From NCBI GenBank assembly GCA_946478305.1, contig CAMLBO010000013.1, positions 1 to 64,000 of the forward strand: DNA of 64,000 nt. Reading direction: 5' to 3'. Numbering within the stretch: the first letter of the stretch is position 1; each line of letters opens with the position of its first letter. Origin of the DNA: an uncultured Enterobacterales bacterium (GTDB lineage Bacteria; Pseudomonadota; Gammaproteobacteria; Enterobacterales; Enterobacteriaceae). Below, piece after piece: positions 58,270-64,000 of the stretch. The notes under the pieces are model-generated. The model was not told the DNA's origin. It did no database searches and was given only the letters and a program-made list of their open reading frames with translations. Both the position numbers and the translations under genes were made by a program.

Positions 58270-58434
58270 GTGTAAACAAGTACGATGTTTTCTGTATGAC
58301 AGGGGGCATCGTATTTATCTTATTTTGTGAGCTCACTCCACCATTGCACGGCAATTTTCCCTTCGTCTTAATGTTTCCTTCATTTTAGAACTTCATACTG
58401 GCAGGCATAAATTATTTATTCTCCGGAGCCTGCT
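58270..58434. other. crcB-small ORF spacer
   Basis: An AT-rich region after crcB. TACGATG (58281-58287) and CATCGTA (58308-58314) can form a stem with a loose T-rich tail and may end the crcB transcript. No gene was seen before 58435. Confidence 0.4.
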
Positions 58435-58530
58435 ATGTTCTCAATGCCAAAAACCTTTTCTGAATTGCTGGTAGTGTCGCTTTGTGTACTTACCGCTGCC
58501 GCTTTCCTGCATGTCTATTTCATGGGCTGA
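58435..58530 (+). CDS. Small membrane protein, 31 residues
   Basis: ATG at 58435 has GGAG 6 bases upstream and opens a 31-codon frame. It starts MFSMPKTFSELL, then has one hydrophobic helix (VVSLCVLTAAAFLHVYF) and ends MG. Length and layout match enterobacterial single-helix membrane peptides that often regulate a transporter, but I do not recognise a named family. Its closeness to the TetR/MFS pair may be chance. Confidence 0.5.
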   Translation: MFSMPKTFSELLVVSLCVLTAAAFLHVYFMG

Positions 58531-58625
58531 CCCCTCTTCCACCCCGGAACCTCAGTAATGCAGGCTTTCTGGCCTGTACTGTGTTTTGTATTTACCTCCC
58601 GCACCACACACCCTATACTTGAGAA

Positions 58626-58635
58626 TGAACGTTCA
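58626..58635. promoter_or_regulatory. Palindrome TGAACGTTCA, possible TetR operator
   Basis: A perfect 10-bp palindrome just after a TATACT -10-like hexamer (58614-58619), upstream of the preferred TetR-regulator start. The placement suits autorepression. Confidence 0.5.
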
Positions 58636-58678
58636 CACCCAATGTGTAACGCCTAACCTCAGGCCGTCAAAAATTCAG

Positions 58679-59326
58679 ATGCTTCACCCTCAGGATAATA
58701 AAGAGCAGCGCATTGGCGCCAGACGCGACCAGATCATTGCCGCTTCACGGCTCTGTTTTCGAAAACATGGTTTTCACGGCGCAGGCATGGCTGAAATAGC
58801 CAAAATGTCGCAACTCAGCGTGGGACAAATTTACCGTTATTTCGCCAATAAAGACGCGATCATCGAAGAGATTGTCAGGCGCATTGTGTCTAAAAAAATT
58901 CGCCTGATGACCGGGAATGCACACAATCTGCGGCAGATGGCCGAGAATCTTGCTCACCGACGGATTGGCGCCCATCACATCGAACAGAGTCATTGCCCTG
59001 AACTGAGTCAGGAGCAGACTGAAATTGACCATGCCCTGATGCTGGAAGTGGCCGCCGAAGCCACCCGCAACCCCGTGGTGGAACAAATCTGGCGTGATTC
59101 AGAAAGCCAGCTGTTTAATGAAGCCAAAGCGATGCTGGCCAAGACCTACGTCCACCTTTCTGACAGTGAATTAACCACCCGGGTTGAAGTACTGGCGGTG
59201 ATTTGCGAAGGCACAGCGTTTCGACGCCTGACCACCCTGCACGCCAACCCAGAATATCTTGATAGCCTTTACGACCAACTGTTCAGCCAACTGTTTCAAC
59301 CTGCTACACCCGCTTTACTCACTTAA
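58679..59326 (+). CDS. TetR/AcrR family transcriptional regulator
   Basis: A 215-residue repressor-type regulator. The N-terminal helix-turn-helix (RRDQIIAASRLCFRKHGF, then GAGMAEIAKMSQLSVGQIYRYFANKD) is typical and the C-terminal ligand-binding domain is variable. ATG 58679 places the usual 15 residues before the first helix. ATG 58625 would overlap the TGAACGTTCA palindrome. Both starts have weak ribosome-binding sites. The MFS efflux gene 41 bases downstream is the probable target. Confidence 0.88.
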   Translation: MLHPQDNKEQRIGARRDQIIAASRLCFRKHGFHGAGMAEIAKMSQLSVGQIYRYFANKDAIIEEIVRRIVSKKIRLMTGNAHNLRQMAENLAHRRIGAHHIEQSHCPELSQEQTEIDHALMLEVAAEATRNPVVEQIWRDSESQLFNEAKAMLAKTYVHLSDSELTTRVEVLAVICEGTAFRRLTTLHANPEYLDSLYDQLFSQLFQPATPALLT

Positions 59327-59367
59327 CTATCGCATTTACTCCAAAGCTACCGGAAACGGACATAATA

Positions 59368-60564
59368 ATGAGCAATCACCTGACAGAAAAACGCCTGGGT
59401 TATGCCCTGGTTCTGGGTTCCCTTGCGGCGCTTGGCCCGCTGTGTACCGATCTTTATCTACCGGCGCTGCCACAAATGGCCGTGGAACTTGATACCAACA
59501 CTGCCGCCAGCCAGCTCAGTTTGACCGCCGGTTTATTAGGGCTTGGCCTCGGCCAGCTGATTTTTGGCCCGCTGAGCGACAAGTATGGCCGTATGCGTCC
59601 ACTGCTGTGGTCACTGGCCTTGCTGCTGGCAGCCTCCTTCTGGTGCGCCGTCGCACCCAATATTGATCAGCTGATTGCTGCGCGCCTGTTACAGGGGTTG
59701 GCGGGTGCCGGCGGCGCAGTACTCTCCCGCGCCGTAGCGCGTGATTTATATAACGGACATGAACTCACCCGATTCTTTGCGTTGCTGATGCTGGTCAACG
59801 GGCTGGCACCGATTGTCGCGCCGGTGCTGGGTGGCGGCCTGCTGAACTTTATGAACTGGCGGGGAATTTTCGGCGCGCTGGCGGTAATTTCAGTGCTGCT
59901 CTTTAGCTTCTCCGCAGTGAAGCTGCACGAAACACTCCCCACTGAGCGGCGCTCGCAAGGTGGTGTGATGGTGATGGTGCGTTCAATTGGCCGGTTGATG
60001 AAAGATCGACAGTTTATGGGGTTGTGTTTGACGCAGGGTTTTACCATGGCAGGAATGTTTGCCTATATCGGCGCATCCCCCTTTGTTTTACAGCAAATCT
60101 ATAGTCTCAGCCCGCAGATGTTCAGCCTGTGCTTTGCCGCCAACGGCGCCGGTCTGGTGATTGCAGCACAGGTCTCGACGCGTCTGAGCCGCAGGTGGGG
60201 TGAACTCGCACTAGTGAAAACCGGGCTGTGCGTCGCCGCCATCGGTTCAGTTTCGCTGGTTATTGCCGCCGCCCTGCATACTCCCCTGATCATGCTGCTG
60301 ATCCCCCTGTTCTTCTCGGTTATCACTATCGGTATTGTCGGGCCAAATGCGGGTTCGCTGGCCATGCAGAGTCAGGGACAAAATGCGGGCAGCGCATCGG
60401 CGCTGATTGGCGTGTGCATGTTTGCACTGGGTTCAATCAGCGTGCCTATCAGCGGCCTGGGCGGCACGTCAGCGCTGTCGATGGGGGTGACAATCCTTGG
60501 CTGTTACGCGATTGCCATTACGCTGTTTATCACTCTGGTACGAAAACCTTTAGCCGCTGCGTAA
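59368..60564 (+). CDS. Bcr/CflA-family multidrug efflux MFS transporter
   Basis: Drug:proton antiporter of the DHA1 (12-helix) family, 398 residues. Near the N-terminus is the Bcr/CflA motif LCTDLYLPALPQM. Motif A (GPLSDKYGRMRPLL) follows helix 2, and motif C-like GLAPIVAPVLGGGLL is in helix 5. It follows the TetR gene in the same direction, probably as its regulated partner. The actual substrates cannot be read. Confidence 0.93.
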   Translation: MSNHLTEKRLGYALVLGSLAALGPLCTDLYLPALPQMAVELDTNTAASQLSLTAGLLGLGLGQLIFGPLSDKYGRMRPLLWSLALLLAASFWCAVAPNIDQLIAARLLQGLAGAGGAVLSRAVARDLYNGHELTRFFALLMLVNGLAPIVAPVLGGGLLNFMNWRGIFGALAVISVLLFSFSAVKLHETLPTERRSQGGVMVMVRSIGRLMKDRQFMGLCLTQGFTMAGMFAYIGASPFVLQQIYSLSPQMFSLCFAANGAGLVIAAQVSTRLSRRWGELALVKTGLCVAAIGSVSLVIAAALHTPLIMLLIPLFFSVITIGIVGPNAGSLAMQSQGQNAGSASALIGVCMFALGSISVPISGLGGTSALSMGVTILGCYAIAITLFITLVRKPLAAA

Positions 60565-60588
60565 CCTAGAAGCTGTTAAAAAACCAAT

Positions 60589-60614
60589 AAAAAACCCGCA
60601 TCAGCGGGTTTTTT
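60589..60614. terminator. Bidirectional terminator between MFS gene and cspE
   Basis: AAAAAACCCGC / GCGGGTTTTTT stem with an ATCA loop between convergent genes, with T-runs on both strands. Confidence 0.92.
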
Positions 60615-60630
60615 CAAAATTTGGCTAGAG

Positions 60631-60840
60631 TTAAATAGGTTTAACGTCAGCAGCCGATGGACCTTTAGCGCCCTGTGTGATTTCGAACTCAACACGTTGG
60701 CCTTCAGCGAGGGTTTTAAAACCGTTGCTGGCAATAGCAGAGAAATGAACAAATACATCTTTGCTGCCATCTTCAGGGGTAATGAAACCAAAACCTTTAG
60801 ATTCATTGAACCACTTAACGCTACCTGTAATCTTAGACAT
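60631..60840 (-). CDS. cspE: Cold-shock-like RNA chaperone CspE
   Basis: A 69-residue OB-fold protein that binds single-stranded RNA, melts structures and acts as an antiterminator. RNP1 is KGFGFI and RNP2 is VFVHFS. Similarity to E. coli CspE, and the location near crcB, decide between CspE and CspC. The ATG at 60840 follows AAGG. Longer in-frame starts upstream are read-through of the leader. Confidence 0.95.
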   Translation of the reverse strand: MSKITGSVKWFNESKGFGFITPEDGSKDVFVHFSAIASNGFKTLAEGQRVEFEITQGAKGPSAADVKPI

Positions 60841-61008
60841 CAAACTTACCTTTACGTGAATGAATGACACAAAGTGTGTGTCAAATACAGTACAGCAACA
60901 GATCCCAGTTTTGTCCAGAATTCCGATTGCAATAAGCGATAAACATCTCACTCTTAGACTTTGTACGATAATTCCTACTGTGAAAACGCCTTCACAGACC
61001 ATAAAGAA

Positions 61009-61785
61009 TCAGAAAAATGAGTCGTCATCATTGTTGAAATCGTCAGAACCAACGTTATCGGAACCAAAACCGAGGTCTGCATTATCACTGTTGTCGCGTA
61101 AAGAGGCGTCCTGCCAGTCGGGCTGACCACTGTCAAAATTTTGCTGTTGGAAATCATTATTGCCGAGGAAACTGGTGTCATTAGGGTCCAGATTCTGCAC
61201 CGGTGGCTCTTCGATAATATTCACAATTTCCTGCGGCTGACTCTGATGGAACATACCAGTCAGCATATCTGCCAACACCACGCCACCGGCAACACCGGCT
61301 GCAGTACGCAATGCGCTACCGAGGAATCCCGGTTGCTGAGGTGCCGCTTGTTGTGGGGCCGCCTGCTGCTGGTAAGGCTGTTGCTGATATTGTTGCTGTG
61401 GCTGCGCGTTACGGTTATCCCCATTGGTCCCTGGAATTGGCTGGCTGCCAGAATTGCTCTGCGGTGCGGCCTGTGACTGACTCTGTGTTGCGCCGCCACC
61501 AAATAACCCGGCCAGGAACCCGCTGCTCGACGGACGCGCGCTTTTTGCCTGCTCCTGCAACTGCTCAATTTGCTGTTGCTGCGCCTGGACCTGCTGATTC
61601 AGTTTGGTCAGCGCCGCTTCCTGAATAATCATCGCCTGCGCCATATAGTAAGGGGCGGAAGGCTGCTTAGCGATACAAGTCTGAATCACACGTTCTGCCT
61701 CGGCGTCACGCGGTGCCGTTACCGACTCAGCCTGTTGCAGACGGCTAAAAAGACCTTCGATTAAACGCTGTTCTTCGGATTGCAT
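61009..61785 (-). CDS. DUF2076 protein
   Basis: A 258-residue protein. The N-terminal DUF2076 core is predicted helical (EEQRLIEGLFSRLQQAE) with a Gln-rich coiled coil at about 70-95. A low-complexity Gln/Pro/Ala section (about 110-160), a short hydrophobic segment (LRTAAGVAGGVVLADMLTGMF) and an Asp/Asn/Ser-rich tail ending NNDDDSFF follow. The family is of unknown function and proposed to be periplasmic. No signal peptide is visible here. Confidence 0.88.
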   Translation of the reverse strand: MQSEEQRLIEGLFSRLQQAESVTAPRDAEAERVIQTCIAKQPSAPYYMAQAMIIQEAALTKLNQQVQAQQQQIEQLQEQAKSARPSSSGFLAGLFGGGATQSQSQAAPQSNSGSQPIPGTNGDNRNAQPQQQYQQQPYQQQAAPQQAAPQQPGFLGSALRTAAGVAGGVVLADMLTGMFHQSQPQEIVNIIEEPPVQNLDPNDTSFLGNNDFQQQNFDSGQPDWQDASLRDNSDNADLGFGSDNVGSDDFNNDDDSFF

Positions 61786-62033
61786 AAATTCACCTTATCG
61801 ATGTGTGTTGCTCCGCCAGCAGGCGCTTCGCGTGCCCAAAAGCACCACCCAAGCCTGCACCCTGCGGGAATCTACCGATCACACTAAACCAAATAGTTTC
61901 CGGGATGAATTAACCGAGTGTCAACAAATGTGATCACTGTAAATAACCTGAGCCGACATATTTTTTTGGGGGGAGACTTGGCGGGATATCACTCTGCCTG
62001 CCGCAGAGGCAGACAGAGGAGCAAAGGTTTCGG
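61786..62033. other. DUF2076-iron SBP intergenic region
   Basis: A 248-base spacer between two minus-strand genes. A TCTGCCT/AGGCAGA stem (61992-62012) lies after the stop of the substrate-binding protein gene without a T-tract. Nothing else was recognised. Confidence 0.4.
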
Positions 62034-63164
62034 TTATTTAGCTTCAGACCAACTGAAAATGAACGCTTTATCAGGCAGAGTCGTGTAGTTGCGCACCAAA
62101 TCATGGTAGGTTTTTGCCGGATCCAGATCCTTGAACTGTTGCGGGTAGATAAACTTGGCCAGATATTCCATCCCGACAATATTGTACGGGTGGTTATAGA
62201 ACTGATGGTAAACGCCATAAGCGTGTTTATCAGTCACGGCGGAGATCTGTGCGATACCGTTACGCGCCAGCAGCGCTTGAGCTTCGCGGTCCACGCTGGC
62301 CTGATCGGCGTCATAACCCAGCGGCAGAATATGCGACACGCTGCCGTTACTTGGGCGTGCAGAACCGGTCATGATGTAGGCATCCGGTTTCATGCTGATC
62401 ACTTTTTCCAGCGACACATCACCCGATGCACCCGGCAGCAGGTCGGTTCCGATATTATCCGCGCCCACTGCTTTCACCAGCTTGCCCCAACCAGCGTCAC
62501 CGTGGGTGAAACAGCAGGAGTCAGAACGCCCGGCAATGGCTTCAATAAAGACCTTAGGTTTCGGGTTCACCGATGCCACGACCTGTTGAATGTGCTGATA
62601 GTGTTCGTTGTAGAATTTGCCGTAAGCCTCGGCATTTTTTTCCTGATTAAGCACTTTGCCCAGCAGCTCAATACTTGGCACGGTATTTTTTGCTGGATCG
62701 CGTTCGTAATCAACAAACAGCACCGGCACCTTCAGCGCACTGAGTTTATCGAGTACCCCCGCCTCTTTCAGTGCATCTTTCGCCCGTAGCTGCGCCACCA
62801 TCAGATCGGGTTTTTGCGCGATCACCGTTTCGAGATCAACCTGCCCTTTATCGCTAAATCCCATATCCAGAATCTTTGCAGACTCAGGCCACTTGCCTTT
62901 CAGCAGATCCCAGGTACCGATATCGGATTTCTTCAACAGGTTATTCCATGCCACAACGTGCTGGAACGGATTGGCCCTGTCGAGTACAGCCAGCGAAAGA
63001 ATATCGCGGCCATCCTGTAAGATAATACGCTGAGGTGCCTTGTTGAAAGTCAGCGTTTGACCGTCAAGGTCAGTAACATTCAGCGGATATGTCGTGGCAA
63101 AACTGGCGAATGAACTGGCCATCAGACCAGCGACGGAAAGCACGCGAACGGTGTTCTTCAGCAT
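62034..63164 (-). CDS. Iron/siderophore-type ABC substrate-binding protein
   Basis: Periplasmic binding protein of the FecB/BtuF (TroA-like) fold, 376 residues. The signal peptide ends SFASFATT (about 1-25). The fold shows the family pattern NVTDLDGQTLTFNKAPQRII, then VDLETVIAQKPDLMVAQ in the first lobe and a rigid backbone helix between lobes. A Fur box precedes the gene. No permease or ATPase gene is adjacent in the window, so it either works with a distant transporter or is an orphan. ATG 63164 was chosen; TTG 63179 is in frame. Confidence 0.9.
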   Translation of the reverse strand: MLKNTVRVLSVAGLMASSFASFATTYPLNVTDLDGQTLTFNKAPQRIILQDGRDILSLAVLDRANPFQHVVAWNNLLKKSDIGTWDLLKGKWPESAKILDMGFSDKGQVDLETVIAQKPDLMVAQLRAKDALKEAGVLDKLSALKVPVLFVDYERDPAKNTVPSIELLGKVLNQEKNAEAYGKFYNEHYQHIQQVVASVNPKPKVFIEAIAGRSDSCCFTHGDAGWGKLVKAVGADNIGTDLLPGASGDVSLEKVISMKPDAYIMTGSARPSNGSVSHILPLGYDADQASVDREAQALLARNGIAQISAVTDKHAYGVYHQFYNHPYNIVGMEYLAKFIYPQQFKDLDPAKTYHDLVRNYTTLPDKAFIFSWSEAK

Positions 63165-63197
63165 TTTTATACCCGGCAATGAGAATTAAACAGAAAT

Positions 63198-63216
63198 GAT
63201 TTTGAGAACCATTATC
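63198..63216 (-). promoter_or_regulatory. Fur box upstream of iron-type SBP gene
   Basis: GATAATGGTTCTCAAAATC on the minus strand matches 14 of 19 positions of the Fur consensus GATAATGATAATCATTATC. An overlapping CATTAT...ATAATG dyad (63210-63224) adds a second half-site. Fe-Fur repression of the downstream binding protein is expected. Confidence 0.75.
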
Positions 63217-63329
63217 AAATAATGATGGAATCATAAACAATCATCGATTCACTGGGCAATGTTTTTTGGGCATAAAATGTTGATAAAACATGTCTAAATA
63301 TAAACAACAGAGAAGATAACGGCAGAGGT

Positions 63330-63357
63330 AAAAACGCCCGGCATGATAGCCGGGCGT
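63330..63357 (-). terminator. Rho-independent terminator after the ASCH gene
   Basis: ACGCCCGGC / GCCGGGCGT perfect 9-bp stem with a 6-base loop. On the minus strand it is followed by TTTT. Confidence 0.88.
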
Positions 63358-63366
63358 GAAGGTGTA

Positions 63367-63777
63367 TCAGTCGGCTAATATTTCCACTACGGCAAAACGT
63401 TCAAAAACCAGCGGCATATCAGGCGCAAAACTGCCCGCCCGGCTGAAAAAATCCTTATGTGCCTGGCGCCAGTCGCTAAGGCTTAAATCCCCTTCACCTT
63501 CCATGGCCGCCATCTCCGGCGTCACCTGATCAAAGTTTACTAACGTCAACCCTATCGTACGCACTACGCAGCGTGCCCTTCCATGGCTATCTTCAATAAT
63601 GTTATAAGCGCCAATGCCGGGCGATGGCTCAGACTGGTATGCGGCCAGCGAACTACAGGATGCGGTCTTTTTACCTGCCATCACCAGTGCCAGTAATTCA
63701 TCAGCCAGCTGTGGGCTGTCACCAAATGACCAGCTCATTGCTCGGGGGTAACGTATAGCGATCTCCGTCTTAGTCAT
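63367..63777 (-). CDS. ASCH-domain protein
   Basis: A 136-residue protein. The ASCH fold is shown by WSFGDSPQLADELLALVMAG, the conserved GKKTASCSS turn and ARCVVRTIGLTLV. The family resembles PUA-like RNA-binding domains, and some members hydrolyse N4-acetylcytidine. It lies 26 bases after the S9 peptidase gene on the same strand and ends at a clear terminator. Confidence 0.9.
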   Translation of the reverse strand: MTKTEIAIRYPRAMSWSFGDSPQLADELLALVMAGKKTASCSSLAAYQSEPSPGIGAYNIIEDSHGRARCVVRTIGLTLVNFDQVTPEMAAMEGEGDLSLSDWRQAHKDFFSRAGSFAPDMPLVFERFAVVEILAD

Positions 63778-63802
63778 GTTTACTCTCCTTGTTTATAGGA
63801 AT

Positions 63803-64000
63803 TTAGCGGGAACCCCGGCCGATAAAGTGCAACAGAAATTCACTTTCCATCGCCAGCTTGAACGCTGACTGCGCCTTATCTGCCGCTGCGCTGTGGCCAC
63901 CTTCGGTATTTTCATAGAACCAGACATCCGGCACACCGAGCGCCTGCATCCTGGCTGCCATTTTACGCGCGTGTCCCGGCCCCACACGGTCATCACTGGT
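63803..64000 (-). CDS. S9-family (prolyl oligopeptidase) peptidase, 3' end only
   Basis: Only the last 65 codons are in the window and the gene continues past base 64000. The visible part, with MQALGVPDVWFYENTEGGH, holds the catalytic His in EGGHSAAADK near the end of the alpha/beta-hydrolase domain and ends at FIGRGSR. This is the usual C-terminus of prolyl oligopeptidase-like enzymes. The Ser and Asp residues are outside the window. Confidence 0.8.
   Translation of the reverse strand, partial: TSDDRVGPGHARKMAARMQALGVPDVWFYENTEGGHSAAADKAQSAFKLAMESEFLLHFIGRGSR

Noticed and set aside
1-64000. CRISPR arrays, prophage, transposases or toxin-antitoxin modules
   Set aside because: I saw no regularly spaced direct repeats, integrase, transposase or paired toxin genes. 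The only clear interspersed repeat is the ERIC-type element at 17.5 kb.

Overview
The window is a stretch of chromosome from a gammaproteobacterium of the order Enterobacterales. Gene order and protein sequences follow the pgm-seqA-fldA-fur-glnS-nag-asnB-tRNA-ubiF-miaB-lnt-glt-leuS-mrd-dacA-lip-tatE-crcB-cspE region of E. coli. Several differences point to the Yersiniaceae side of the order (Serratia, Rahnella, Ewingella or Rouxiella type): a periplasmic chitobiase joined to chiPQ, no cobC between nadD and rsfS, and an ERIC-type repeat. The exact genus cannot be fixed by reading alone.

Layout. 1-7.3 kb: pgm and seqA (minus), ybfF and ybfE (plus), a chemoreceptor gene with its own sigma-28-type promoter (minus), then fldA and fur. 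7.4-20.9 kb: an amino-sugar and chitin block. A chiP-chiQ-chitobiase operon, glnS and nagE lie on the minus strand and nagBACD on the plus strand. The sequence suggests how they work together. ChiP admits chitooligosaccharides, chitobiase splits them in the periplasm, NagE imports and phosphorylates GlcNAc, and NagA and NagB turn it into fructose-6-phosphate. NagC-type operators precede chiP and lie between nagE and nagB, a CRP site lies between nagE and nagB, and the chiP leader carries an 11-nt complement to the ChiX sRNA seed.

21-35 kb: asnB, a six-gene tRNA array (Met, Leu, Gln, Gln, Met, Gln), ubiF, the miaB / ybeZ-ybeY-corC-lnt series, the glutamate/aspartate transporter gltIJKL with a strong hairpin between gltI and gltJ, and ybeL. 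35-49.7 kb: leuS-lptE-holA-nadD, rsfS-rlmH-mrdA-mrdB-rlpA, dacA, ybeD, lipB, lipA and tatE, i.e. tRNA charging, outer-membrane LPS assembly, NAD synthesis, ribosome maturation, rod-shape peptidoglycan synthesis and lipoylation.

49.9-64 kb is the more variable part. It has a MASE2-GGDEF diguanylate cyclase and a five-gene minus-strand cluster: a 4,5-dihydroxyphthalate-decarboxylase-like protein, the YbeM amidase, and a polar amino acid ABC transporter. Divergent from it is a MocR-type regulator, and a perfect 10+2+10 palindrome lies in the shared promoter region. Then come a GNAT acetyltransferase, crcB under a well-formed fluoride riboswitch, a 31-residue membrane peptide, a TetR/MFS efflux pair, cspE, a DUF2076 protein, a Fur-box-controlled iron-type substrate-binding protein, an ASCH protein and the end of an S9 peptidase. 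The MocR cluster is the best candidate for an undescribed system. Most of the rest is conserved enterobacterial core.
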